A stretch of 64,000 nucleotides of DNA from JBDHTS01 sp044221445 (GCA_044221445.1 JBGAPF010000007.1:27537-91536); one strand, 5' to 3'. Shown: positions 8,468 to 17,746, numbered from the stretch's first letter. Notes: generated by a model not told the origin, from the sequence alone. A program made the numbers and translations.

Positions 8468-9565
8468 TCAGATCGCGTCGTCCCGGATCAAAGGGCGGAT
8501 GGATTCAGGATCGAACCCGGCTGTCCTGGTGAAATCAAGTTTCTGTCGCTGACACCAGTCCGCCAGGGGTTTCAGCACCGGATGCCGAAGCCCTTCGCGC
8601 AGGTAATGGGCGGTCTGCGGAATATACTGAAGATACTGGGTGCGTCCGTCACGCACGGCGAGCCGGATAAACTGGCCGATTACGCGGCAGTGGAACTGCG
8701 TCGCCAGAACACGGTACCAGTCAGCAAACAGCGCTCGCTCCTCTTTCGTCATGTCTGCGCAGTAACGGTCGAGGAGAGAGGCGCGTATGGCAGCGGGAAC
8801 ATCGACGCGGGCGTTCTCCGCCAGGTTGGCCAGATCATAAGGCAGCGGCCCGCGCATCGCGCCCTGAAAATCCAGAAGGCCGCATTGGTCCGTTCCACTG
8901 CCCCCAGGAAGCTTCATAAGGTTTCCAAGATGAAAATCGAAATGGAGAAAGCCCTGTGGACACATCGGCAGGGATTGTTCGATCCTGTCCCAAACCTGCC
9001 TGTAGCCTTCCGCGACACCGTCTTCTACGACCCTGCCGGTGCAGGCGGGCATGTACCAGTCGACCAGGCGGCGGCGCGCGTTGTACCAGAGGCTGCCTCG
9101 ATAATCAGGCAGAACAACTCCATTAGGATCGAGCGACTTGAGATGGATAAGAACGTCCGTTGCCAGATTGTATAATGTTTCCTGATCCTGCCCTGCCCTT
9201 TTTGCCTGATCGAAAGACAAGTCTCCGAAATCTTCGAGCAGCGCGAAACCTTCAAGCGCATCCGCTTCGTAAACGGCAGGCGCATGCAGGCCGTTTTGTC
9301 GGAGATAGGCGCCGATCCGCAGGAAATCGCCCAGCCTGTGGCCCGGCGTGGCAATAGCGTTACCGTCCGGCACGGATTCCATCAGGATGACACTATCCCC
9401 GTTCTTACGTAGCCGGAAATAGCGGCGAAACGCCATATCCTGGCCGACAGGATCAAGCCGGGCGTCGGCCCAGCCATAGCGATCGAGAAAGTCCGTACGC
9501 AAGTCTTCACGGGAATCGAACCAGTCCCGGACGGAAGACGGCTGCAGGACGACAGGGGAAGTCAC
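8468..9565 (-). CDS. AmgK-like sugar/aminoglycoside-phosphotransferase fold kinase
   Basis: A 365-residue kinase of the APH/choline-kinase fold, COG3178 type. It carries the catalytic loop HFDFHLGNLM and the metal-binding LLDFQGAMRGPLPYDLAN, with the phosphate-binding segment FRRYFRL near the N-terminus. The closest known function is AmgK, the anomeric N-acetylmuramate/N-acetylglucosamine kinase of cell-wall recycling. The usual partner murU is not adjacent, so the substrate is unproven. Translation starts with GTG, and its start lies 2 nt after the stop of the preceding gene, indicating coupling. Confidence 0.75.
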   Translation of the reverse strand: MTSPVVLQPSSVRDWFDSREDLRTDFLDRYGWADARLDPVGQDMAFRRYFRLRKNGDSVILMESVPDGNAIATPGHRLGDFLRIGAYLRQNGLHAPAVYEADALEGFALLEDFGDLSFDQAKRAGQDQETLYNLATDVLIHLKSLDPNGVVLPDYRGSLWYNARRRLVDWYMPACTGRVVEDGVAEGYRQVWDRIEQSLPMCPQGFLHFDFHLGNLMKLPGGSGTDQCGLLDFQGAMRGPLPYDLANLAENARVDVPAAIRASLLDRYCADMTKEERALFADWYRVLATQFHCRVIGQFIRLAVRDGRTQYLQYIPQTAHYLREGLRHPVLKPLADWCQRQKLDFTRTAGFDPESIRPLIRDDAI

Positions 9566-9567
9566 GG

Positions 9568-9975
9568 TCAGCGATCGCTTTTTTTCTTTTTGGAAGCGAG
9601 GCTTTTCAGGGCGTCGATGTGGCTTTGCGACGCCTGCTTGCGACCCGCCGGAGGAGCCGCGGTTTCCTGCCCGAAGACAGGCGTATTGCTGCTGGACAGG
9701 GCTTTCAGAATTTCCCGGCCGAAGGTCTCGGGGGGCATGTTGAGTGTTTCAGGGATATCGGGAATGGGCGTTTCGTCTTCATCCGCCTCCAGCCGATTGA
9801 TCACACGGCTGACGGCATAGGCGACAATCCCGGTAAGATGAGGCCGCACCAGCGCCTGCAGCAGCTTGGGATCCTCGAACGTCCAGGCCATCACCATCTG
9901 CCGTGCCTTGGTCGCGTTGCCTTTAGCCTGTTTCAGGGCTTCGCGGATACGGCTTTCGGCATATTCACGGCTCAT
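9568..9975 (-). CDS. Hypothetical protein, 135 aa
   Basis: Not assigned. The N-terminal half (MSREYAESRIREALKQ, then KATKARQMVMAW-like helices) looks like a small helical domain that could contact nucleic acid or protein. The middle is acidic and Pro-rich (EADEDETPIPDIPE), and the C-terminus is a Lys-rich tail (SKKKKS). No signal peptide. It is tightly coupled to the downstream kinase gene, with 2 nt between stop and start, and follows a hairpin terminator that separates it from the upstream small orf. Confidence 0.7.
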   Translation of the reverse strand: MSREYAESRIREALKQAKGNATKARQMVMAWTFEDPKLLQALVRPHLTGIVAYAVSRVINRLEADEDETPIPDIPETLNMPPETFGREILKALSSSNTPVFGQETAAPPAGRKQASQSHIDALKSLASKKKKSDR

Positions 9976-9991
9976 GGAAAACTCATAAAAC

Positions 9992-10014
9992 GGCTATCCT
10001 TTAAAAGGATAGCC
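9992..10014 (-). terminator. Hairpin terminator between small orfs
   Basis: GGCTATCC/GGATAGCC stem with an A/T loop; read on the minus strand it is followed by GTTTTAT. It would end transcription from the small gene at 10057-10257 just before the 9568-9975 gene. Confidence 0.6.
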
Positions 10015-10056
10015 CCGTCAATGTAATGTCCAAACGCAGACAGGCAAACGGCCGTA

Positions 10057-10257
10057 TCAGAATCCTGGATTGTGTCCGCCCTGATTCAGCTTGCTTGTAG
10101 CGCGAAGAACTGTATCCGCCATGACAAGCTGGCCGAGAGCAGACCCTTTTCCGCCCAAAAGATCCGCGGTTGCCCCGCCAAGTACCATACTTCCGAAAAA
10201 GCCCATAAGGCTGTTTTCCAATGAATCGCCACTTTGTCTTTCAGGTAAACCGTCCAT
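10057..10257 (-). CDS. Small hypothetical protein, 66 aa
   Basis: Unrecognised. AAGGAGAG lies 6 nt before the ATG, a strong ribosome-binding site that argues for real translation. The centre is Gly/Ala/Leu-rich (GFFGSMVLGGATADLLGG), a weakly hydrophobic stretch that may associate with a membrane, and the ends are polar. It lies downstream of another small orf and is followed by a hairpin terminator. Confidence 0.55.
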   Translation of the reverse strand: MDGLPERQSGDSLENSLMGFFGSMVLGGATADLLGGKGSALGQLVMADTVLRATSKLNQGGHNPGF

Positions 10258-10277
10258 AGCACTCTCCTTTTTCAGGA

Positions 10278-10550
10278 TTATAGACCCTGATAAATGAAAG
10301 ATACAGAGAAACCTTCGACCGGCTTCTGCTCTTTCATTAAAACCACCATAATTTTTTTAACATATTTAAGCTTCTCTTCGAACCCTGGAAGGATGATTAC
10401 CTCCGTCTGAAATTCCATCCCATCCTGGCTGACCAGTCTTACTCCTCCTAAATCCGGGGAATATTCCACCCAATAGGGTAAAAATCCAAGCGGCTCGGTA
10501 TGCATGAGCATGGCTTCATTTTTATCGTTCAGCATAATCGCCATGCTCAT
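10278..10550 (-). CDS. Small hypothetical protein, 90 aa
   Basis: Unrecognised. It lies 44 nt downstream of mfd and 20 nt upstream of the next small gene, on the same strand. AGGGAT sits about 10 nt before the ATG. The sequence alternates hydrophobic strands and charged turns (MEFQTEVIILPGF, KLKYVKKIMVVLM), compatible with a small alpha/beta domain. No signal peptide. Confidence 0.5.
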   Translation of the reverse strand: MSMAIMLNDKNEAMLMHTEPLGFLPYWVEYSPDLGGVRLVSQDGMEFQTEVIILPGFEEKLKYVKKIMVVLMKEQKPVEGFSVSFIYQGL

Positions 10551-10594
10551 TGCAGCTTATCCCTGTTTTGATGTCATAGACCGATTGTACTCTC

Positions 10595-13500
10595 TTATCT
10601 CAAACTGGCCAGGTCCCGCATCAGGCTTCTTACCCCTTTCACCCGCTGTTCGGGCTGATGCCATTCGCGGGCGGCGACCAGTTTCTGGTCGGGCCGCAGT
10701 TTGACCGTACCGGATTTTTCCTGAATCCATTTCATCAAAGCGGCAACATTTGGCGGGGAATCGTTATGAAATCCTATAACGGCCCCTTTGGGCCCGGCAT
10801 CCACCCTGTCTACGCCCGCAGTCTTGCAAAGTTGTTTGATCTCGACAATCTGCAAAAGGTTCTCCACCTCGTCCGGGATAGCGCCAAAACGGTCGATCAG
10901 TTCCGCGGCAAACGATTCGATATCGTTTTTGCTTTCGAGTTCAGAGAGACGCCGGTACAGGCTCATACGTACATTCAGATCGTCGACATAATAATCCGGT
11001 ATTAAAACCGAGGTGCCCAGGTTAATGGTCGGGGACCATTGGTCGGGCATCGGCTCGCCTTCAAAATCCAACCCGTGCCGGGCGGCGGCCACGGCCTCTT
11101 CCAGCATCTGCTGATACAGTTCCACCCCGATTTCCCTGATATGGCCCGACTGCTCCTCGCCCAGAAGGTTACCGGCGCCCCTTATATCCATATCATGGCT
11201 AGCCAGTTGAAAACCCGCTCCCAAAGTATCAAGCGTTTCCATGACCTCAAGCCGCTTTTGCGCCTGATCGGTCAGGACCCGGCGAGGTTCATAGGTCAAG
11301 TAAGCGTACGCGCGAACTTTGGAACGCCCGATCCGCCCGCGTATCTGGTAGAGCTGCGACAGCCCGAACATATCGGCACGGTGTACGACCATCGTATTGG
11401 CGGTCGGGATGTCGATACCGTTTTCGATGATGTTGGTGGCAAGGAGTACATTGTATTGCCCGTCGTAAAACGCCGTCATGCGATCTTCAAGTTCCTGCGC
11501 CGGCATCTGGCCATGCGCGGCGACCACTTTGACTTCAGGCACCAGGTCTTTGAGCATTTCGGCAATATCGTCGATATCCTTGATGCGCGGGCAGACGTAA
11601 AAAGTCTGTCCGCCCCGGTAATGCTCGCGCAATATCGCTTCACGGATGACGACCGGATCGAACGGCAGGACGAAATTGCGGATGGCCAGACGGTCAACCG
11701 GAGGCGTCGCGATCACCGACATATCCCGCACACCCGTCAGCGCCATTTGCAGGGTACGCGGGATCGGCGTAGCGGTAAGGGTCAGCACATGGACATTGGC
11801 TTTCAGTTCTTTCAGCTTTTCCTTCTGCTTGACGCCAAAGCGCTGTTCTTCATCGACCACCACCAAGCCCAAACGGTCGAACTTGATGCCCTTGCCCAGA
11901 AGGGCATGGGTGCCGACGACAATGTTAACCGTTCCATCCGCCAGCCCTTTTTTAGTCTGCTCGGCTTCTTTGGCCGTCACCATGCGGGAAAGTTGTTCAA
12001 TTCTTAAACCTGTATTTGAAAAACGCTTGGTAAAATTCTGATAATGCTGCCTTGCCAGTAAAGTCGTCGGTACGATGACTGCCACCTGGCTGCCGTTCAT
12101 CGCGGCGATGTATGTAGCGCGCAGAGCGATTTCCGTCTTGCCGAACCCGACATCGCCACACACCAGACGGTCCATCGGCTGGCCGCGATTGAGGTCGCTT
12201 ATCACGTCGCCGATCGCGCGAAGCTGGTCATCGGTTTCCTGGTAAGGGAAACTGGCAGAAAATTCTTCGTAGAGGCCGGAGCCGAGTTCGAATTTTTCGC
12301 CTTTCTCCAGTTGTCTGGCGGCCGCAATCTTAAGAAGACCGTCCGCCATGCGCATCAGATCGGCTTTTGCCTTGGCTTTCCGAGCCTGCCAGCCCGCCCC
12401 ACCCAGCTTATCCAGCTGGACCACGCCTTCGTCATTGCCGAAACGGCTCAGGACTTCGATATTTTCGACCGGCACATACAGCTTGTCCCCGCCCGCATAT
12501 TCGAGCTTCAGACAGTCATGAAGCGTTTTGCCGACGGCCAGAGTTTCAAGCCCGGTAAACCGCCCGATGCCATGATCGATATGCACGATCAGGTCTCCGG
12601 GAGACAAAGATGAAACTTCGGTCAGGAAATTGTCGGCTTTCTTCCGGTTTTTTGACCGCCGCGCGAGACGGTCGCCGAGAATATCCTGTTCGGTCACGAC
12701 CACCAGGTCGGGCGAAACGAACCCGTGTTCCAGGCTTAAAATCGCCATGCCGGTCTGGTGAGACGCAAGTTTTTTCAGGTCGTCCGCCGAATCGACCGGA
12801 ATGATGTTGGCGAAGCCGGCGCTCTGCATCAGCCCGCCGAGCCTGTCACGCGAGCCTTCGGAGTACGCGGCGATCAGGATCTTCCTGCCGTCCATGCGAT
12901 GCCCGGAAATGTATTCGCTCAAGGCGCCGAACACATCGCCCTTGGGCTGCGCCCTGATGTCGCCGAAATCGCGGCCCTTCTTGCCGCGCCCATCCAGCTC
13001 TTCATTACCGGGCGGGGCGGAAAAAGGCGAAAACTCGACCGCGTCCGATGCCTTTTCCCTCCATTCCCTGTCCGTCAGATATAAACGGTCGGGAGGAACG
13101 GGATGATAGACAGTGCCCGACAGGCTGACATCGCCTTCCTTTTTCTTTTTGCCGTTCGCGGCTTCAAGGGTTTTACGGGCCTGGTAAAAATCCTGGACCT
13201 GCGCCAGCCTTTCGTCCCAGGCCTGTTCTCCATGCTGGTCGAGGGTCAGTGCTATGATTTGGGGCAGATAGGCGAACAAAGTGTCCAGCCTGTCAAAAAA
13301 GAGCGGCAGCCAGTGGTCCATGCCATTATAGCGTCGTCCTTCAGATACAGCGGCATAAAGCGGGTCGTCCGAGCGCGTCACGCCGAAAAGGTCGCGGTAT
13401 CCTGATCGAAACCGGGCGATCGAGTCGTTATCGAGGAAAAACTCAGTCGCCGGAAAAAGTTCGAACCTGTCCAGCTTTCTGCTTGTGCGCTGTGTCGAGG

Positions 13501-14110
13501 GGTCGAAACTGCGTATGGTTTCGATGTCGTCGCCGAACAGGTCTATGCGCAGCGGTTCTTCATATCCAGGCGGGAACAAGTCGATAATGCCACCGCGCAC
13601 CGCAAACTCTCCGGCTTCGCGCACCGTGTCCGTCCGGACATAGCCGTTGCTGACCAGGAAAGCCTGCAATGTCTCTACAGGCATCCGTCCGCCCGTGACG
13701 GCAATCAACGACGCCTTTGAAAGGATATCGGCGGGCGGCACGCGCTGGGCGATGGCATTGACGGTTGTCAGCAGGATGCGCGGGTAGCGGCGCTTTTCCT
13801 CTTTCCATGCCAAGAGGCCCGCAAGCGCGGCGACGCGTTTTGCGACCACTTCGCCCCTCGGTGAAACACGATCATAAGGCAAGCAGTCCCAGGCGGGCAA
13901 TTCGATGACTTTAACGTCCGGCGCGAAAAACGACAGCAATTCCGCCAGCTCCGCCATCCGCAGATCGTCAAGGGCCACATGGACAGCGACGCCGTCTTCC
14001 GCCACAAGGCTGCGCGCCCGCTCAGCCAGGATGCGCGCATCCTGACCTTCCGGCGCGCCATACAGGACCGTAGAAGGCATTCCGGCTGTTTTCTTCTGCG
14101 CCGTTTCCAT
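10595..14110 (-). CDS. mfd: Transcription-repair coupling factor
   Basis: ATP-dependent translocase that removes RNA polymerase stalled at DNA lesions and recruits UvrA. At 1171 residues it has the full domain set: the UvrB-like N-terminal modules; the RNA-polymerase-interacting domain (LSPGDLIVHIDHGIGRFTG, around 505-525); the RecG-like helicase with Walker A GDVGFGKTE, the DEEQRFG box and TATPIPRT; the motif V/VI segment IRGRIGRS; and the TRCF C-terminal domain. The ATG has AAAGAA just upstream. Mfd, recG and sdhE commonly lie near each other in alphaproteobacteria; here recG and sdhE are about 5-9 kb away. Confidence 0.97.
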   Translation of the reverse strand: METAQKKTAGMPSTVLYGAPEGQDARILAERARSLVAEDGVAVHVALDDLRMAELAELLSFFAPDVKVIELPAWDCLPYDRVSPRGEVVAKRVAALAGLLAWKEEKRRYPRILLTTVNAIAQRVPPADILSKASLIAVTGGRMPVETLQAFLVSNGYVRTDTVREAGEFAVRGGIIDLFPPGYEEPLRIDLFGDDIETIRSFDPSTQRTSRKLDRFELFPATEFFLDNDSIARFRSGYRDLFGVTRSDDPLYAAVSEGRRYNGMDHWLPLFFDRLDTLFAYLPQIIALTLDQHGEQAWDERLAQVQDFYQARKTLEAANGKKKKEGDVSLSGTVYHPVPPDRLYLTDREWREKASDAVEFSPFSAPPGNEELDGRGKKGRDFGDIRAQPKGDVFGALSEYISGHRMDGRKILIAAYSEGSRDRLGGLMQSAGFANIIPVDSADDLKKLASHQTGMAILSLEHGFVSPDLVVVTEQDILGDRLARRSKNRKKADNFLTEVSSLSPGDLIVHIDHGIGRFTGLETLAVGKTLHDCLKLEYAGGDKLYVPVENIEVLSRFGNDEGVVQLDKLGGAGWQARKAKAKADLMRMADGLLKIAAARQLEKGEKFELGSGLYEEFSASFPYQETDDQLRAIGDVISDLNRGQPMDRLVCGDVGFGKTEIALRATYIAAMNGSQVAVIVPTTLLARQHYQNFTKRFSNTGLRIEQLSRMVTAKEAEQTKKGLADGTVNIVVGTHALLGKGIKFDRLGLVVVDEEQRFGVKQKEKLKELKANVHVLTLTATPIPRTLQMALTGVRDMSVIATPPVDRLAIRNFVLPFDPVVIREAILREHYRGGQTFYVCPRIKDIDDIAEMLKDLVPEVKVVAAHGQMPAQELEDRMTAFYDGQYNVLLATNIIENGIDIPTANTMVVHRADMFGLSQLYQIRGRIGRSKVRAYAYLTYEPRRVLTDQAQKRLEVMETLDTLGAGFQLASHDMDIRGAGNLLGEEQSGHIREIGVELYQQMLEEAVAAARHGLDFEGEPMPDQWSPTINLGTSVLIPDYYVDDLNVRMSLYRRLSELESKNDIESFAAELIDRFGAIPDEVENLLQIVEIKQLCKTAGVDRVDAGPKGAVIGFHNDSPPNVAALMKWIQEKSGTVKLRPDQKLVAAREWHQPEQRVKGVRSLMRDLASLR

Positions 14111-14165
14111 GTTCTTTCGTTTCTTTCCTGTTTAAGCAGGAAAATCCTGATCTGCTCCGTTAAGG

Positions 14166-14203
14166 CAAAAATCCCGGAAAAACGCTGGCGCGCCTTCCGG
14201 GAT
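14166..14203 (-). terminator. Rho-independent terminator
   Basis: A perfect 9-bp stem, ATCCCGGAA with TTCCGGGAT, 15-nt loop, then TTTTT on the minus strand. It ends the 14229-14678 gene before mfd. Confidence 0.8.
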
Positions 14204-14228
14204 AAGAGCCTGACGGTTAAACTGACGG

Positions 14229-14678
14229 TTATTCCGGACGTCCACCGCCGATATTGCCGTTGTTGTTTCCACCGCCGATCGGGCCTTGTCCGGGTCCCGG
14301 GCCAGGGCCGCCGGGGCGCCTGCGACGCATGGTGCGGGCGATTCCTTCCTCGCTCATGCCGCCGGACGGCGCGGCATTCCCAGCGGATTCTTCTTCACCG
14401 CCGTTGCCGTTACCGCCGCCGTAATCGTTCATATCGCCCGTATGCCTGCGTTTGTTAGAGGCGCGATGCGGCGGGATCGGCAGCGGCTTCGCGGCCATTT
14501 CATCCCGTTCGCTGATAGCCATCTCGATTTCCAGGCGAGCGGCGACTTTGCGCAGTTCGTGCACAGCCTCCATAAGCTTTTCACGCGTCGCGCCTTCCTT
14601 ACGGTTTTTGGCCCATTCCGCGTGGCTGGCAAGGCATGCCTCCGTAGCGTCGCGCAGGCGCTTTTCGATCTCTTCCAT
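14229..14678 (-). CDS. Hypothetical protein with Gly-rich tail, 149 aa
   Basis: The N-terminal ~70 residues (MEEIEKRLRDATEACL..., EAVHELRKVAARLEIEMA) form a predicted coiled-coil or helical hairpin. The C-terminal half is low complexity: GGGNGNGG, then RRRRPGGPGPGPG and GGGNNNGNIGGG. AAAGGAAT precedes ATG 14678, which is preferred over the in-frame start at 14738. It has its own terminator. No family recognised; the tail resembles disordered interaction tails and gives no functional clue. Confidence 0.65.
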   Translation of the reverse strand: MEEIEKRLRDATEACLASHAEWAKNRKEGATREKLMEAVHELRKVAARLEIEMAISERDEMAAKPLPIPPHRASNKRRHTGDMNDYGGGNGNGGEEESAGNAAPSGGMSEEGIARTMRRRRPGGPGPGPGQGPIGGGNNNGNIGGGRPE

Positions 14679-14761
14679 TACGTTATTCCTTTGCCAGTCA
14701 TGTGTTTGAGGGGCACACCATATCCTGTGCCGGGCCATACCGCAAGTTATACGATATGGCG

Positions 14762-15790
14762 TTATTCCGTGCCAAAAACAGTGTTGATCTGCTGGGTGAC
14801 GCGGACGAAGGTCGTGCGCTTCGACAATTCCTTCAGCTTGACCGCTCCGACATAGGTGCAGGCCGAGCGCAGGCCGCCCAGAATGTCCTGGACGGTCTGG
14901 CGTACATCGCCCCGGTACGGCACCCTGACCGTTTTGCCCTCGCTGGCCCTGTATTCGGCGACGCCGCCCGCATGCTTCTGCATGGCCGTATCGCTGCTCA
15001 TACCGTAAAAGGTCAGGAATTTTTTACCGTTTTCCTCGACGATATCGGCCTCGGACTGGTCGTGCCCGGCCAGCATGCCGCCCAGCATCACGAAATCAGC
15101 CCCCGCGCCGAACGCCTTGGCGATATCGCCCGGCACCGTGCAGCCGCCGTCGGAACAGACAAGGCCTTTCAGCCCGTGAGCGGCATCGGCACATTCGATC
15201 ACCGCGGAAAGCTGCGGATATCCCACGCCTGTCATTTTCCGGGTGGTGCAGACGCTGCCCGGGCCGATGCCGACCTTGACCACATCCGCGCCGCAGAGGA
15301 TCAGCTCCTCGACCATTTCCCCTGTTACGACGTTCCCGGCCATAATCGTGGTTTCGGGCAGCTTGTCGCGCATCCGCTTCACGACATCGGCAAATGCCTC
15401 GGCATAGCCGTTGGCGACATCGATGCATAGTTTGTCGATCGTACCGGTTTTCAGGAAGGCTTCCATCTTCTCGACGTCATGATCCGTCACGCCGATTGAA
15501 TACCAGGCATTGCCGGTATCGAACGATTTTTGGAGCGTTTCCAGAGGATAATGCTTATGCAGCGCCGCGGTAAGCCCCTGCCCCATATCCCTGAACGTTT
15601 CCGCCATGGCCAGCGTGCCGACACCGTCCATATTCGCGGCGATGATCGGCACGCCGTCGAAACTCCGTCCTGACCATTTGAAGGTATAGGGGCGGCGCAA
15701 CTCGACTTCTTTCCGGCTCGCCAGCGTCGAACGCTTGGGCCGGATCAGGACGTCCTTAAAATCAAGCTTGATATCGGATTCGATGTGCAT
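14762..15790 (-). CDS. guaC: GMP reductase
   Basis: Reduces GMP to IMP with NADPH in purine salvage. The 342-residue protein shows the IMPDH/GMPR barrel: KLDFKDVLIRPKRS at the start, AANMDGVGT, then the catalytic loop KVGIGPGSVCTTRKMTGVGYPQ with the nucleophilic Cys. SDGGCTVPGDIAKAFGAGADFVMLGGMLAGHDQ binds the phosphate. It lacks CBS domains, as expected for GMPR rather than IMPDH. Start 15790 is the only reasonable ATG; no strong ribosome-binding site is visible. It is divergent from an AT-rich orphan. Confidence 0.93.
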   Translation of the reverse strand: MHIESDIKLDFKDVLIRPKRSTLASRKEVELRRPYTFKWSGRSFDGVPIIAANMDGVGTLAMAETFRDMGQGLTAALHKHYPLETLQKSFDTGNAWYSIGVTDHDVEKMEAFLKTGTIDKLCIDVANGYAEAFADVVKRMRDKLPETTIMAGNVVTGEMVEELILCGADVVKVGIGPGSVCTTRKMTGVGYPQLSAVIECADAAHGLKGLVCSDGGCTVPGDIAKAFGAGADFVMLGGMLAGHDQSEADIVEENGKKFLTFYGMSSDTAMQKHAGGVAEYRASEGKTVRVPYRGDVRQTVQDILGGLRSACTYVGAVKLKELSKRTTFVRVTQQINTVFGTE

Positions 15791-15836
15791 AGAAAGCTGA
15801 TATCAAATTGTTACTACGAGACAAAGCAGAAATTAA

Positions 15837-15865
15837 TTGACATATAAATAATAAAGTAATATCTA
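15837..15865 (+). promoter_or_regulatory. Sigma70-type promoter for the 15899 orphan
   Basis: TTGACA (15837-15842), 17-nt spacer, TATCTA (15860-15865), in an AT-rich tract 34 nt upstream of the orphan gene start. Confidence 0.6.
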
Positions 15866-15898
15866 TATATTTAAAAATATTTCAAAAAGGCATGTAGA

Positions 15899-16549
15899 AT
15901 GGCAAATGTTACTGCAAAGAAAATAGTTGAATATCTGATTGGATTTTCTGCAGCGAGAAAAAACAAATCATGTTTTAATGTTGCAGCACATTCGCAGATA
16001 CAACTTCCTTTTAAAAACGTGAATCCTCTTTCCAAGAAGCCATTTTTCTCTCCAAAGGATTTAAAAGAAATTTTTCACGGCATGGCTACCCCAGAGCAAG
16101 TTTCCACGCTTATTTTTCCTAAAGATCGTGAACCGCCCGAACAGACCGCCTCGCTTTTTACTGTAATTTACAGAAACATAAAATCTGCAAAAGAAACAAG
16201 AACAGCTGTAGAAGATGAAATCATTCTGGCGCTTTCTTATTTAGATCCGAGAAAAGTCGGCACGTTTTATAAGGAAGTTTCCCGAAGACTGGAAGAAAAA
16301 GGAATAAAAATCACTCCGCAGGCACTGGACACATATGTCGATGAATATGCTCCGGCTGCTCTTAAAAAATTTATGAGGACTTCTATAGAAGACAGAGGTG
16401 CTTTAATAAGTCCTGTATCTATTATCGTCCCCAGCCGCCAGGCCCGTTTTGCTTTATGGGCCGAACAAGCATTTGAGCATACGGCTACAAACATTACTGA
16501 AACGCCTATGCAGCCTCATGGCCCAGGCTGGCATAAAAAATTAGGGTAG
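15899..16549 (+). CDS. AT-rich orphan protein, 216 aa
   Basis: No family recognised. The ATG has AAGG 8 nt upstream and a good promoter further upstream. The protein is soluble-looking, Lys-rich at the N-terminus (KKIVEYLIGF, ARKNKSC) with a helical middle (FYKEVSRRLEEKGIKITPQALDTY is split by a proline) and a C-terminal PMQPHGPGWHKK tail. The gene and its upstream region are visibly richer in A/T than flanking guaC and quinone oxidoreductase, suggesting recent acquisition. It converges on the DUF1192 gene with 2 nt between stops. Confidence 0.65.
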   Translation: MANVTAKKIVEYLIGFSAARKNKSCFNVAAHSQIQLPFKNVNPLSKKPFFSPKDLKEIFHGMATPEQVSTLIFPKDREPPEQTASLFTVIYRNIKSAKETRTAVEDEIILALSYLDPRKVGTFYKEVSRRLEEKGIKITPQALDTYVDEYAPAALKKFMRTSIEDRGALISPVSIIVPSRQARFALWAEQAFEHTATNITETPMQPHGPGWHKKLG

Positions 16550-16551
16550 GA

Positions 16552-16731
16552 TTATTTAAAAATGCTTGCCGCTGCGTCTGTCGCGGCTTTTTTCTGCTTG
16601 ATCTCCGCCTCGGCCCTGGTTATTTCCGCTTTCATGTTTTCGATGTATTCATAAAGCTCGTCAATGGAATAACGGTCCAGCTTTTTCAGGACCGGTTTCT
16701 TCGTACGCGGGTCGAGGTCGTCGTCGAACAT
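16552..16731 (-). CDS. DUF1192 family small protein, 59 aa
   Basis: Read directly from the complement; start ATG 16731, stop 16552-16554. The protein begins MFDDDLDPRTKKPVLKKLDR, then YSIDELYEYIENMKAEITRA and a Lys/Ala coiled-coil end. This matches the alphaproteobacterial DUF1192 family in length, the acidic start, and the SxxELxxYIxxLxxEI core. It is divergent from an NAD(P)H:quinone oxidoreductase, the usual neighbourhood of DUF1192. Function unknown; probably a short coiled-coil protein. Confidence 0.85.
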   Translation of the reverse strand: MFDDDLDPRTKKPVLKKLDRYSIDELYEYIENMKAEITRAEAEIKQKKAATDAAASIFK

Positions 16732-16765
16732 TGCCTTTTATCCTCCGAACGGCAACATTAGGGGC

Positions 16766-17746
16766 ATGACCAGACAAACGCAACAGACGATGAAGGCCAT
16801 CGAGATCACGCCGGACCATACCCTGCGCGTCACGGACAAGGCAGTCCCACAGCCTCGGAAGGGCGAAGTCCTGATTCAGGTCCATGCGGCGGGCGTCAAC
16901 CGGCCCGATATCATGCAGCGCCTTGGCAAATATCCGCCGCCACCCGGCGCCAGCGAGCTGCCCGGGCTGGAGGTGGCAGGCATAAAAATGGACACGGGCG
17001 AGCCTGTCTGCGCCCTGCTGACCGGCGGAGGTTACGCTGAATATGCCGTGGCGCCTCTGGGGCAATGCCTGCCCATTCCAAAAGGCCTGGACATGACCCA
17101 GGCCGCCGCCTTGCCCGAAACCTTTTTTACGGTCTGGAACAATCTATTTGTGCGCGGCGGCCTGAAGCCAGGGGAAACGGCGCTGATCCATGGTGGATCG
17201 TCGGGCATCGGCACGACGGCGATTCAGATCGCGAAGGCGTTTGGCGCGCATGTGGCGGTAACGGCAGGAACAGACCGAAAATGCGCGGCCTGCCTGGAAC
17301 TGGGCGCGGACATGGCCGTTAATTATAAAAGCCGGGACTTCACCGATGAACTGGAGCAGGCCTGGGGCAAGGAATGTATCGACGTGGTCCTCGACATGGT
17401 CGGCGGCGCCTATATTCCCCAAAATATACGTCTGTTGAGACTGGACGGACGGCATGTCAGCATCGCCAGCATGGGCGGCGCAAAAACCGAAATAGACATC
17501 CGCCAGATCATGACCAAACGCATCGTCCTGACAGGATCGACTTTAAGGCCAAGACCGGAAGAGGAGAAAGCGTCGCTCGCCAAGGGCCTTAAAACACATG
17601 TGTGGCCTCTTATCGAATCCGGCGCCATCCGGCCTGTCCTGTTTAAAGTCCTGCCGCTTTCCGACGCGATGCAAGCCCACACTCTTATCGAAAGCGGCGA
17701 CCCCATCGGCAAGGTCGTCCTGACCACCGACGCTGGCCGTTCCTGA
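16766..17746 (+). CDS. NAD(P)H:quinone oxidoreductase (zinc-independent MDR/PIG3-like)
   Basis: Medium-chain dehydrogenase/reductase of 326 residues that likely reduces quinones or enones with NADPH. The GroES-like N-terminal part has AAGVNRPDIMQRLGKYPPPPG, the PIG3 subgroup signature, and lacks zinc ligands. The Rossmann part has ALIHGGSSGIGTTAIQIAKAFGA. ATG 16766 is used; ATG 16790 (MKAIEITPD) is an equally possible start matching many homologues. The stop overlaps the gloB start as TGATG, so the two are translationally coupled. Confidence 0.9.
   Translation: MTRQTQQTMKAIEITPDHTLRVTDKAVPQPRKGEVLIQVHAAGVNRPDIMQRLGKYPPPPGASELPGLEVAGIKMDTGEPVCALLTGGGYAEYAVAPLGQCLPIPKGLDMTQAAALPETFFTVWNNLFVRGGLKPGETALIHGGSSGIGTTAIQIAKAFGAHVAVTAGTDRKCAACLELGADMAVNYKSRDFTDELEQAWGKECIDVVLDMVGGAYIPQNIRLLRLDGRHVSIASMGGAKTEIDIRQIMTKRIVLTGSTLRPRPEEEKASLAKGLKTHVWPLIESGAIRPVLFKVLPLSDAMQAHTLIESGDPIGKVVLTTDAGRS

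Noticed and set aside
7455..8552. 365-residue plus-strand open frame
   Set aside because: Lies antisense to aatA; composition is that of a reverse frame of a GC-rich gene.
14679..14738. Upstream 20-residue extension of the Gly-rich protein
   Set aside because: AAAGGAAT precedes the inner ATG 14678; the extension is Trp/Cys/His-rich and unlike the rest.
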